The notes beneath the pieces are model-generated. The model was not told the origin of the DNA. It saw nothing but the letters and a program-made list of their open reading frames with translations, and made no database searches. Shown piece after piece: positions 1 through 7,322 of a stretch of 7,970 nucleotides of DNA (positions are counted from its first letter, which is position 1; the number at the start of each line of letters is the position of its first letter). The stretch is taken from NCBI GenBank assembly GCA_022836975.1, contig JAIXMJ010000037.1, positions 1 through 7,970 of the forward strand, read 5' to 3'. The DNA is from Wolbachia sp. (GTDB lineage: Bacteria; Pseudomonadota; Alphaproteobacteria; Rickettsiales; Anaplasmataceae). The position numbers were made by a program, and so were the translations under genes.

Positions 1-111
1 CAAGCACTTTCGTAGGGTTGCTACTCGTTATGATAAATTAGCCATCGCTTTCTTATCTTTTGTTCATATTGCTGCTATTTATCTTTGGTTGAAATAAATG
101 TCGACACTACC
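1..111 (+). mobile_element. 3' end of an IS5-family (IS427-like) insertion sequence, cut by the window edge
   Basis: This is the right end of an insertion sequence whose complete sister copy sits at 6496-7329 in the opposite orientation. By eye, 110 of 111 bases match the reverse complement of the sister's 3' end; the one difference is t86 against g. It ends in the 15-bp terminal repeat AATGTCGACACTACC (97-111), followed by TA (112-113), the expected target dinucleotide. The near-identity implies recent transposition or gene conversion. The rest of the element lies left of the window, so whether it is complete is unknown. Confidence 0.9.
2..97 (+). CDS. IS5-family transposase, C-terminal fragment (partial at window edge)
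   Basis: These are the last 31 codons and the stop of a DDE transposase. The reading frame begins KHFRRVATRYDKLAIAFLSF and ends AAIYLWLK. It starts just after the catalytic Glu helix, with the first Lys matching the K of the R-x3-E-x6-K signature in the sister copy. The only coding difference from that copy (OrfB, 6510-6968) is Trp here against Gly there in the last five residues. Trp is closer to the aliphatic-Leu-Trp-Leu ending I recall for this group, so this copy may keep the ancestral residue. The gene is truncated by the window, not visibly by mutation. Confidence 0.88.
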   Translation, partial: KHFRRVATRYDKLAIAFLSFVHIAAIYLWLK

Positions 112-254
112 TAAGTTCAACATGTAAAAAAAGAATACTCATAAAGAACTTATATGATATAATTTACCAGACAGATATTGATTTCTCTCTCAACTTCCTT
201 TATATGCTTAGATCAATGAAAATCAAGTACAAAGCACAAAATTTGAGAACATAC

Positions 255-2216
255 CTAATTATGCCAAGGTCTGTTGGAACGTATTCTTTTAACTTGAATG
301 CCACTCCAAATTGAATGCGTACCATATCCTTTTAAATCTGAGTACCTAATCACTGGGGCGTCACAATTTTGATAGCTAAAATCATCTAGCTGGACTATTA
401 AATAACTGCTATTACAGTATTTTAAAATACTTTTCTCCTTATAAGTAAGTAACACTAATTTATTATTATGATAATATATACAACCATCTAGATCACATCT
501 CAATCTGCTATTACCACTATACTTTTTATGATTTAAAACTTTATCTTGACCATTTTGTCTAGCCCAGGTTCGTATAACAAAGTTTCTGCTTTTTCCAGTT
601 AATGAATATAATAATCCATCATTCTCCTTAATAGCAATATTATCAACATTTACCAATATATCAGGCATCTTATATGTTATACCAAAAAGAAATCCTATTA
701 GAATCAAGCTAATTCCATACAAACGCCATCTTTGTGCCCATAAGCATAGCCACAAAAATCCAAGCGTTATTATTATAATTGAGGAAGCAGGAAAAGCATG
801 CATAGTAATAGAAAAATTAGTAATTGTATTGATCAAGTACAAAATACTGTCTATAGGATATTCTATAATCGGTACTACCAGTTTTTCAACTTTAAATGGA
901 CAAAGCAATATATAGATCAATCCTAAAGGGATAATAATTAATGTTACTATAGGTATGGCAATCAAATTAGCCACAATTCCGCTAACGGAAAAATAATTAA
1001 AATTATATATCGTATATGGTGTAGTCGCTAAGCTTGCTACAACTGAACTAGTTAAAATTGAAACAAAGTATTGCAATACTCTCACATTAAAAAGTTTGAT
1101 CTGATAACATGATATTAATGCTAGTACAGCAGAAAATGACATTTGGAAGCCTGGTTTAAAGATTGATTCTGGTTCTACAACCAGTATAACCGACGCAGCA
1201 AATGCAATAGCAACTAGTGCCCTGTATTTTCTATCTAGTATTATTGCAATCAATACTAATACTGCCATGACATAAGCACGCTGTGCAGAAACCTGCATAC
1301 CTGTCATTAATAGATAAAATGTAGTAGGTAATATGGTGAGCAATGCAGATATTTTCTTGGTATTATAATTAAGAGTAAGAATCTCAGATACTGCAAATAG
1401 GTTACGGAATATCAGGAAAAACAAGCCTGCCACAAAAGAAAGATGCAAACCAGAAATAGCAAATAAGTGGGCTATACCGGAATTACGTATTGCATCCATA
1501 GTTTTTGAATCAACACCATCCTTTTTACCAATCAATAATGCAGCCATAATATTTGCATGTACACTCTTCATATTACTCTGCAAATTTTCATAAATATACT
1601 GACGGAAAGATTCTATATATTCATAAATCTTTTTTGTTTCGGCTTTCCTATATAAAAGCATCCTACTTGTTGCAAAACCCGTAGCGCTAATTTTCTGATA
1701 ATACGCAATTCTTGAAAAATCATATGCATATTCTGCAGAAGCAATTTTTAATGGTAAAAGCTTTGCAGATAATATTACCTGATCACCTATTTTGATATTA
1801 TTATCTATACCAGTTCTTACGGATATTCTAATGTTATCTAACCGGTCATTGAAAACCGCAAGTAAAAATTGTTTATATAAACCTTTATTATCAATATCTT
1901 TTACTGTAGCAACCATATTTTTCACATATCTTTCCTTATCAAGAGCTTTAGTATTAACTAAAACTGTTTTAACCTTACTTGCTGAAAAGCCTATAAATAC
2001 TGCTGTTACAGCAACAAATAAAATTGTATGCCTCGTATAGAAAATAAAAAGTGGAATAAGTGCTAAAAGAAAAATTATAATACAGTTTGGTTCAAAGCTT
2101 AAAGAAAAGTAGAACACGATTCCCATGCATTGAAGCACAGGCACCCATAATACTAAATTATATTTTTCCTTATAAAAATTACTACGTATATAATTAATTA
2201 TATCTCTTGTATTCAT
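255..2216 (-). CDS. comEC: ComEC/Rec2-family DNA-uptake channel protein
   Basis: A 653-residue polytopic inner-membrane protein of the ComEC/Rec2 family, which in competent bacteria forms the channel carrying single-stranded DNA into the cytoplasm. The first third has two early hydrophobic segments and a soluble OB-like domain. The Competence core follows, with GIAHLFAISGLHLSF (about residues 247-261), MTGMQVSAQRAYVMA, FQMSFSAVLAL and FSVSGIVANLIAIPI, all family motifs. The C-terminal ~110 residues (with CDLDGC and a final RSNRPW) match the degenerate tail of alphaproteobacterial ComEC; no metallo-beta-lactamase motif is seen. I place the start at ATG 2214-2216 (MNTRDIINY). The open frame continues upstream to 2309, but that part is antisense to the tRNA and its peptide (NLRPSGYEPDELPSCSTPR) is the well-known false translation of tRNA-Met. 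No clear Shine-Dalgarno is seen, and I see no terminator in 112-254. DNA uptake in this organism is inference. Confidence 0.9.
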   Translation of the reverse strand: MNTRDIINYIRSNFYKEKYNLVLWVPVLQCMGIVFYFSLSFEPNCIIIFLLALIPLFIFYTRHTILFVAVTAVFIGFSASKVKTVLVNTKALDKERYVKNMVATVKDIDNKGLYKQFLLAVFNDRLDNIRISVRTGIDNNIKIGDQVILSAKLLPLKIASAEYAYDFSRIAYYQKISATGFATSRMLLYRKAETKKIYEYIESFRQYIYENLQSNMKSVHANIMAALLIGKKDGVDSKTMDAIRNSGIAHLFAISGLHLSFVAGLFFLIFRNLFAVSEILTLNYNTKKISALLTILPTTFYLLMTGMQVSAQRAYVMAVLVLIAIILDRKYRALVAIAFAASVILVVEPESIFKPGFQMSFSAVLALISCYQIKLFNVRVLQYFVSILTSSVVASLATTPYTIYNFNYFSVSGIVANLIAIPIVTLIIIPLGLIYILLCPFKVEKLVVPIIEYPIDSILYLINTITNFSITMHAFPASSIIIITLGFLWLCLWAQRWRLYGISLILIGFLFGITYKMPDILVNVDNIAIKENDGLLYSLTGKSRNFVIRTWARQNGQDKVLNHKKYSGNSRLRCDLDGCIYYHNNKLVLLTYKEKSILKYCNSSYLIVQLDDFSYQNCDAPVIRYSDLKGYGTHSIWSGIQVKRIRSNRPWHN

Positions 2217-2234
2217 TATAATTAAATATATAAT
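2207..2234 (+). promoter_or_regulatory. Probable sigma-70 promoter of tRNA-fMet
   Basis: A consensus -10 TATAAT lies at 2229-2234, with TTGTAT (2207-2212, three of six matches) 16 bp upstream. Transcription would begin near 2241-2243, giving a leader of about 8-10 nt before the tRNA. The promoter covers the comEC start codon (2214-2216, opposite strand). A second TATAAT at 2217-2222 has no fitting -35. In such AT-rich sequence the hexamers alone are weak evidence, but a tRNA gene must have a promoter about here. Confidence 0.45.
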
Positions 2235-2250
2235 AGTAAGTAAGTAATGA

Positions 2251-2324
<74 letters not shown>

Positions 2325-2325
2325 C

Positions 2326-2895
2326 TTAAGGATATAACTGTTCTACTTTCCACGTATTACCTGCAATTAAAGTATATTTGTGTCTTATATGTCTTCTATA
2401 TTGCCCTTCTTGCCAGAATTCCATGACTTTTGGTATTACACAAAAGCCTACCCAAAAACTTGGGCGTGGTATCTGTTTACCAAGAAATTCACTCTCTCTA
2501 ATTTTAATTTCACATTCAAAATCTTGCCAATTCTTTAATACACTAGATTGCTGCGAACACCACGAACTAATTTGGCTTTCGCGTCGACGAGAAGCGTAAT
2601 ATTTATCAGTCTTATCACTCTCTAACAATTCTACATCCCCTTCTACACGTACTTGTCTTGATGATTCAATCCAATTAAATACTAACGCAGCTCTAGAATT
2701 TTCCATCAAATCCTTTCCTTTCTTACTATTAATATTAGTAAAAAATACAAAACCTTTATGACTATATTCCTTAAGCAATACTACTCTTGCAGATGGAATA
2801 CAGTCCTTACTACAAGTTGCAAGTATCATAGCAGCAGGCTCTACAGACAAAGCAGTTGTATACCATTGAGAAAATAAATCTACAGGATTTAACAT
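2326..2895 (-). CDS. pdxH: Pyridoxine/pyridoxamine 5'-phosphate oxidase
   Basis: An FMN-dependent oxidase that converts pyridoxine or pyridoxamine 5'-phosphate to pyridoxal 5'-phosphate, the last step of PLP synthesis and salvage, in the cytoplasm. At 189 residues it is about 30 shorter than E. coli PdxH (218), lacking the flexible N-terminus. Conserved blocks run in order: ARVVLLK (36-42), GFVFFTN (48-54), AALVFNW (69-75), RQVRVEG (80-86), SRRRESQISSW (102-112), PSFWVGF (145-151) and the family signature region EFWQ...RRHIR (159-171). R167 and H169 match E. coli Arg197 and His199. Ile170 and Glu163 replace the usual Asp and Gly, so the signature is not perfect. The ATG overlaps the end of putA (shared bases 2889-2895), suggesting translational coupling; no strong Shine-Dalgarno is visible. 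It converges on the tRNA with a 1-nt gap. Confidence 0.93.
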   Translation of the reverse strand: MLNPVDLFSQWYTTALSVEPAAMILATCSKDCIPSARVVLLKEYSHKGFVFFTNINSKKGKDLMENSRAALVFNWIESSRQVRVEGDVELLESDKTDKYYASRRRESQISSWCSQQSSVLKNWQDFECEIKIRESEFLGKQIPRPSFWVGFCVIPKVMEFWQEGQYRRHIRHKYTLIAGNTWKVEQLYP

Positions 2896-5846
2896 AAATA
2901 TTGAATTTTTTCTTTAGCAAAATTCTCTAGATAACTAAGACCACTAGTTTCCACCCTACTATCAATACTACGATTAATATATATATGTCCAGCTGATATT
3001 CTTTTGCCAACCATATCCATTCTATTTTGAATATTACTATGCAATGAAAATGCGTTACATTTTGCATTATTTATTTTATGGATGATCTCATTTAATTGAG
3101 ATTGATCAAAGCGTATAATATGCAGAATAGGGCCAAATATTTTTTGTTTAAGTTGGGAGACTTCTTTTATTTCATATATGTATGGAGGGAAAAAATAGCC
3201 GTTCATATTAGTAGGTAATTTAGATAAGAGATGTGAATGCATATCCTCTGACATTTTTTCAACATATTTAGTTAGCAAATCTACATATACTTTATCAACC
3301 ATTGGACCTATATCAGTACTAAGTTCCATAGGGTCCCCTACTTTTAACCTCTCAGTTGCATTACATATCATCTTTATCTGTTTTTCTGCTATATCATTTT
3401 GGATAAATAATATAGAACAATCTTGCCCTCTACTATAAAATGTAGAGGATAGCACATCTATAGTTACTTGTTCCATAATCGCAGAACTATCAACCACCAT
3501 AGCGTTTAACCCACCAATTTCAGAGATAAAGGGTATCTTCCTAGCTATAATTTTTTCACTGATTGTTTGTGCAACATTTAATGAACCAGTAAATGCTATA
3601 CCATCTACATTACCGTAAATTCCTTCAACATCGCCTGGAACAAAATGTAACATATTCTTAGGTATTCCAGCCTCATGCAATATCTTAACGGTTTCATAAG
3701 CAACAATAGATACATACTTTGCTGGTTTTGCAAGTACAGTATTACCAGTCACTAATGCAGCAGCAATTTGTTTTACAAAAATTGCTAATGGGGAATATAA
3801 TGGAGATATACATAGAAAAACTCCCCTACCCTCAAAAGAGATGATATTATTTTCTCCCACAGGTCCAGGTAATCTTTCTAGATCATTCAACTTAGTCTTA
3901 GCTATTAATGCATAATAACGCAAAAAATTAACTGCTTGCCTAACTTCTTCTATTGCATTAGAGATAATTTTCCCAGATTCAATAATAAGTATATATACTA
4001 ATTCTTTAATTTTCTCTTCTAGTAAATCTGCAGCTTTGTCTAAAAATTTAACACGTTCCTCTATTGCAATATCCTGCCACTCAGAAAATGCATCACGAGC
4101 CATTGAAAACGCAGATAAAACTTGCTTATCTGTAGCATATGATATTTCTCCTATAACATTATTTAGATTTGCCGGATTAATTATTTCATGAAATTGCGTA
4201 CTATCAAACAACAATTCCCCATTAATTATTGGACTTACATAACATCTTTTATCAATAAATTTTTTGATGAAATCAAAAAATTGTGAGACTGTTACCGAGT
4301 CACTTATATCAATCCCTAAAGCGTTTTTCCTCTCTGGACCAAAAATATTTTGTGGCAATGGAATAGTTGGATTCGGTTCATAATGAACACTTTGGGCTTG
4401 TTCTAATGGATCTGAAATTAATTCATCAATTGGCTGACTAATGAATAAGCTATTAGACCTACTTTCAAAAAGGCGTTTAATAAGATGTGGCAATAAATCC
4501 TTATGCTTACCAACCGGTGCAGAAATACGGCAATTAATATTAGTAGCAAGCTCCGACATTGCATAATTATATAAGTCTTCACACATCCCATATAAGCGTT
4601 GAAACTCAAATCCAGGATGATTTTTATCAGCAATCTCTATGATAGTGGAGAAGGTATATGCATTATGAGTAGCAAAACAAGGATAAAAATGATTTGTTTT
4701 AGTTAAGAGCTTCTGTGCACATGCAAGATAAGAAACATCTGTATAACTTTTTCTCGTAAATACAGGATAGTTTACCATACCTAACATCTGACTTTGCCTT
4801 ATTTCCATGTTCCAATACTCACCCTTTATAAGACAGACCATAATTTTATGTTTTGATCTGATAGCTATATCCTCGATAAAATCTAAAACATGTAGAGCAC
4901 GCTTTTGATATGCCTGTACAGCTAAACCCAGTCCTTCCCATTGAGAAAGAGACTCATCAAGACGTAACCTTTCAAACAACATCAAAGACATTTCAAGCTT
5001 TTCCGCCTCTTCTGCATCAATGCATAATAAAATATTATATTTCTTTGCTTCACGACAAATTTCTAGCATTTTATCAAAAATCTCATCCGATATATCGTCA
5101 AATTTGCCCCACATATAATGTGGATGTAAAGCTGATAATTTGATCGAAATTCTATGTGATTTGAAACAGTCACTTGCTACACCATTAGTCTCACCTATAG
5201 CCCTAATTGAGTAAACAAAGTATTCCTCAGGAGTTGCGTCAAGAGACATTTTTCCCAGCAGATCAAATGAATAAAGGTTTTTTTCCAATTTTACATGCTC
5301 TAAAGCCTGTTCTATATTTTCACCAATAATAAAGTGTTTACCAAGCACTAAAATTGCCTGCTTTATTGCTTTACGAATTATAGGTTCCCCTAAGTTCTTG
5401 AGTAATTTAGAAATTACGTGATAGAATTTCGAGTCTGTCTCATCAGTTTTTAGTATACTGCTACCTACCATTAAACTCCATGTAGAAGCATTAACAAATA
5501 ATGAAGAAGAGCTTCCTAGATATTTATTCCACTCTTGGTTGGTAATCTTATCCTTTATTAACTCATCAATTGTACCATCATCTGGTATTCGCAATAACAC
5601 CTCTGCAAGGCAGATTAAAGCTATACCTTCATCATTAGAAAGAGAATATTGCTGTAAAAAAGAGTCTATAATAGCTAATTTGTTATTTTTAACCTTTTCT
5701 ATAAGCTGTTTTGCAATATTGTAAATTCTGTTTCTTGAATCAGCCGATAATTCTACTTTTTCTACAAGATAACGTATACATCTCTTTTCATCAGCACGAT
5801 AAAGACTCTGTAAACGTTTTATTAATTCATTAGGTGCTTGTACCAT
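2889..5846 (-). CDS. putA: Bifunctional PutA: proline dehydrogenase / P5C dehydrogenase, with altered active sites
   Basis: A 985-residue, short-type PutA (about 1000 aa, no ribbon-helix-helix domain, so not expected to autoregulate). The family oxidises proline to P5C with FAD, then P5C/glutamate semialdehyde to glutamate with NAD+. The PRODH barrel (about 190-475) has SIKLSALHPHY (234-244), IDAEEAEKLE (276-285), AVQAYQKR (309-316), CLIKGEYW (338-345), ATHNAYT (392-398) and APVGKHK (443-449). The P5CDH domain (about 535-985) keeps Cys810 (GQDCS) and Glu776 (EIGG). Against E. coli numbering, Lys329, Asp370, Tyr437 and Arg556 are kept, but Arg431 is Cys338, Ala436 is Glu343, Tyr540 is Ser442, Tyr552 is His454 and Arg555 is Lys457. 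In the ALDH part, the oxyanion Asn is Tyr684, and the NAD-contact Glu residues are Lys710 (KPAK) and Lys902 (KIFGP). The usual PFGG near the C-terminus is missing. The frame is fully open. Activity is uncertain. Confidence 0.9.
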   Translation of the reverse strand: MVQAPNELIKRLQSLYRADEKRCIRYLVEKVELSADSRNRIYNIAKQLIEKVKNNKLAIIDSFLQQYSLSNDEGIALICLAEVLLRIPDDGTIDELIKDKITNQEWNKYLGSSSSLFVNASTWSLMVGSSILKTDETDSKFYHVISKLLKNLGEPIIRKAIKQAILVLGKHFIIGENIEQALEHVKLEKNLYSFDLLGKMSLDATPEEYFVYSIRAIGETNGVASDCFKSHRISIKLSALHPHYMWGKFDDISDEIFDKMLEICREAKKYNILLCIDAEEAEKLEMSLMLFERLRLDESLSQWEGLGLAVQAYQKRALHVLDFIEDIAIRSKHKIMVCLIKGEYWNMEIRQSQMLGMVNYPVFTRKSYTDVSYLACAQKLLTKTNHFYPCFATHNAYTFSTIIEIADKNHPGFEFQRLYGMCEDLYNYAMSELATNINCRISAPVGKHKDLLPHLIKRLFESRSNSLFISQPIDELISDPLEQAQSVHYEPNPTIPLPQNIFGPERKNALGIDISDSVTVSQFFDFIKKFIDKRCYVSPIINGELLFDSTQFHEIINPANLNNVIGEISYATDKQVLSAFSMARDAFSEWQDIAIEERVKFLDKAADLLEEKIKELVYILIIESGKIISNAIEEVRQAVNFLRYYALIAKTKLNDLERLPGPVGENNIISFEGRGVFLCISPLYSPLAIFVKQIAAALVTGNTVLAKPAKYVSIVAYETVKILHEAGIPKNMLHFVPGDVEGIYGNVDGIAFTGSLNVAQTISEKIIARKIPFISEIGGLNAMVVDSSAIMEQVTIDVLSSTFYSRGQDCSILFIQNDIAEKQIKMICNATERLKVGDPMELSTDIGPMVDKVYVDLLTKYVEKMSEDMHSHLLSKLPTNMNGYFFPPYIYEIKEVSQLKQKIFGPILHIIRFDQSQLNEIIHKINNAKCNAFSLHSNIQNRMDMVGKRISAGHIYINRSIDSRVETSGLSYLENFAKEKIQYLC

Positions 5847-5851
5847 AACTA

Positions 5852-5898
5852 CCCCCCGCAGTGGTAATATGATTATACCATAACTTTACAAATATCAA
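5852..5898 (-). promoter_or_regulatory. putA(-pdxH) promoter and G-rich ribosome-binding site
   Basis: On the minus strand a perfect TATAAT lies at 5872-5877, with TTGATA (5893-5898, five of six matches) 15 bp upstream; the spacer is slightly short. Transcription would start near 5865, leaving a leader of about 20 nt. Between this and the ATG (5844-5846) is a run of six G (5852-5857) five bases before the start codon. It can pair with the CCUCC of 16S rRNA through one G-U wobble and supports this start. No other promoter is evident for pdxH. Confidence 0.5.
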
Positions 5899-5974
5899 AT
5901 CTTTATAAACGATATAGTCCAGACTCTAGTTGTACAGCTCCAATAAGTAATGAAGCTATAAGCAAAGAAGGAAT

Positions 5975-6380
5975 ATGGGACAACAGCTGTGCCAGAACAA
6001 CAGAGGTGGTGCGTAGAGCGATACAAAATAGTAAAGAAAGTATAGCAAAGCTTGCTATACTTTTACACTGTTGTTAAAATGAAGAAAACGCTCCTCTACT
6101 CATGATACTGCCATGGTATCCAAGATCAACAGCAAGAGAAAGAAGCTGTCATTGTTGCATTTCGCAAGCATACATTGAGATGACTGCCTATATGCTCTGC
6201 AGGCTACAATCTCTAATTTGCATCACTGTTTGCAAAGACACTACATTAACAGACTTCCTAAAACTGGGAAAGCAACAAAAGAAGTTATCCTATAAGCTAT
6301 TCCATATTGACATTGCAGAAGTTAGAACAGAAGAAGGAAGATTATATCTGTTTGTTGCTATATGGCACTTCTTGCAATAG
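5975..6380 (+). pseudogene. Shattered IS481-family transposase remnant
   Basis: Pieces of one transposase appear in order but in changing frames. MGQQL starts at 5975 (GAAGG just upstream). The frame of 5988 gives ARTTEVVRRAIQNSKESIAK, the N-terminal helix-turn-helix, and stops at 6075. The frame of 6124 gives QQQEKEAVIVAFRKHTLR and stops at 6181. The frame of 6191 gives YALQATISNLHHCLQRHYIN and stops at 6293. The frame of 6297 gives FHIDIAEVRTEEGRLYLFVA up to 6380. The order and wording match IS481-type transposases common in Rickettsiales and other proteobacteria (about 320 aa). Only the part through the first catalytic Asp (HID) survives, with several internal deletions; the second Asp and Glu are gone. 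A 92-codon open frame from 6102 is mostly out-of-frame sequence joined to the last piece and is not a gene. Non-functional. Confidence 0.85.
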
Positions 6381-6393
6381 TCCGAGGATCTTA

Positions 6394-6493
6394 GAGCCTG
6401 TACGCGATCTATAAATATGGTGAGATGAGTATGGTTGAAGTAAGGTGAACTATGAGAAACATATACCCAAGATCATGAAAAATTCGAAAAGAT
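6394..6493 (+). pseudogene. 5' end of a second, different IS5-family transposase, cut by the IS at 6496
   Basis: ATG 6452-6454 follows AAGGTG at 6442-6447, a good ribosome-binding site. It reads MRNIYP; after a small deletion and frame change, the phase of 6474 gives HEKFEKI. Together these resemble the start MRxIYPSDISREQFEKI of a common IS5-group transposase. The upstream GAGCCTGT (6394-6401) may be the element's left terminal repeat. The remaining ~95% of the gene is absent: the complete IS begins directly after, and the sequence beyond it (7332 onward) does not continue this protein. The assignment rests on a short match from memory, so it is tentative. Confidence 0.5.
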
Positions 6494-6495
6494 TA

Positions 6496-6510
6496 GGTAG
6501 TGTCGACATT
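6496..6510 (+). repeat. Terminal inverted repeat, transposase 3' side
   Basis: GGTAGTGTCGACATT reading inward; pairs with 7315-7329. It contains the 8-bp palindrome TGTCGACA and overlaps the last base of the transposase stop codon. The same repeat ends the partial copy at 97-111. Confidence 0.95.
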
Positions 6511-6968
6511 TATTTCAACCCAAGATAAATAGCAGCAATATGAACAAAAGATAAGAAAGCGATGGCTAATTTATCATAACGAGTAGCAACCCTACGAAAG
6601 TGCTTGAGTTTATTAAACATTCTCTCAATTAAGTTCCTTTCTTTATATAATTCTGTATCATATTCTCTCCATATTTTCCTATTGGAACGTGGTGGGATCA
6701 CTACTTCAGAGGCTACAGCCTCTGCAGCCTCAATCATATAATTTGCGTCATATCCCTTATCAGCAATAAGTGCTTCCATATTCTTACCATTTATCAAGTC
6801 TAAAGCCTTTACATAATCTGACATTTGTCCGGCAGTAACAAAAAATCTTAATGGATTGCCGAGAGCATCGCAAGCAGCATGTAACTTGCTCGAAAATCCA
6901 CCTTTAGACCGACCTAATTCCTGTTCTTGCTTACCAGTCTCTACATTTTTTCCTTGCACCAGCTGCAT
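6510..6968 (-). CDS. IS5-family transposase, OrfB (C-terminal catalytic half, made by frameshift)
   Basis: Carries the rest of the RNase H-like catalytic core: GRSKGGFSSKLHAACDALG (19-37), second Asp D70 in ALIADKGYD, and Glu115 in the signature R111-x3-E115-x6-K122 (YKERNLIERMFNKLK). The triad D-D-E is therefore complete when joined to OrfA. The first in-frame ATG (6966-6968) lies inside OrfA, has no obvious ribosome-binding site and is probably not used; sequence homologous to the family begins around codon 8, right at the A6 slip site. It ends AAIYLGLK with the stop overlapping the terminal repeat by one base. The partial sister copy at 2-97 matches the last 31 residues except Trp for Gly150. 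Confidence 0.9.
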   Translation of the reverse strand: MQLVQGKNVETGKQEQELGRSKGGFSSKLHAACDALGNPLRFFVTAGQMSDYVKALDLINGKNMEALIADKGYDANYMIEAAEAVASEVVIPPRSNRKIWREYDTELYKERNLIERMFNKLKHFRRVATRYDKLAIAFLSFVHIAAIYLGLK

Positions 6969-7272
6969 GCTGATGCGCCATGATTATCGTTGAGTCTATC
7001 ATAAGCCATTCTGTGTCCTCGTCTGCTGCTAAGGTATTAAAAATCATTTGCCACACACCTGCTCTTGCCCACCTTATGAACCTTTTGTGTACACTCGACC
7101 ATTTTCCATATTCTACAGGTAAGGCTCTCCATGGCGCTCCAGTTCTTCCTATCCATATTACTGAAGCTACAAATTTTCTGTTATCCTTTCCTCTTCTGCC
7201 ACTATCTCCTTCTTTCCCAGGTAATTTATCTTTTATTCTTTCCCATTGCTCATCTTTCAGATCGTATAACAT
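6931..7272 (-). CDS. IS5-family transposase, OrfA (N-terminal half)
   Basis: 113 residues from an ATG preceded by GAGAGGG, five bases upstream. It begins MLYDLKDEQWERIKDKLPGK, the IS5-type N-terminal domain (DUF4096-like), with RTGAPWRALP at 43-52 and the first catalytic Asp, D93, in MIDSTIIMAHQHAAGA. After the fused stretch RKK the frame runs into CRDW and stops, so OrfA alone lacks the rest of the DDE triad. It overlaps OrfB by 38 bp. The slip site is the A6 run 6946-6951 (AGG AAA AAA T). Reaching OrfB needs a +1 ribosomal shift, or transcripts with one A fewer. The fused protein would be about 253 residues, normal for the subgroup. Confidence 0.9.
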   Translation of the reverse strand: MLYDLKDEQWERIKDKLPGKEGDSGRRGKDNRKFVASVIWIGRTGAPWRALPVEYGKWSSVHKRFIRWARAGVWQMIFNTLAADEDTEWLMIDSTIIMAHQHAAGARKKCRDW

Positions 7273-7293
7273 TTTTCCCTCTCAAAAAATACT

Positions 7294-7322
7294 ATTTTAA
7301 CTCTGTTTTTATTTAATGTCGA
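7294..7322 (-). promoter_or_regulatory. Probable transposase promoter, -35 inside the terminal repeat
   Basis: On the minus strand TCGACA (7317-7322, five of six consensus matches) is followed after exactly 17 bp by TAAAAT (7294-7299, five of six). The predicted start is about 15 nt before GAGAGGG, the ribosome-binding site of OrfA. Placing the -35 in the inverted repeat is a known IS design. Confidence 0.55.

Noticed and set aside
112..254. Possible small gene or terminator downstream of comEC
   Set aside because: No convincing hairpin with a T run on the minus strand and no credible coding frame; I see nothing identifiable here.
1792..2040. 82-codon open frame antisense to comEC
   Set aside because: Lies wholly inside the well-supported comEC coding sequence, is a hydrophobic mirror of it, and has no recognisable domain.
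6102..6380. 92-codon + strand open frame as a small hypothetical gene
   Set aside because: Only its last ~27 residues (FHIDIAEVRTEEG...) are real transposase sequence; the rest is out of frame with recognisable IS481 pieces in the other two frames.
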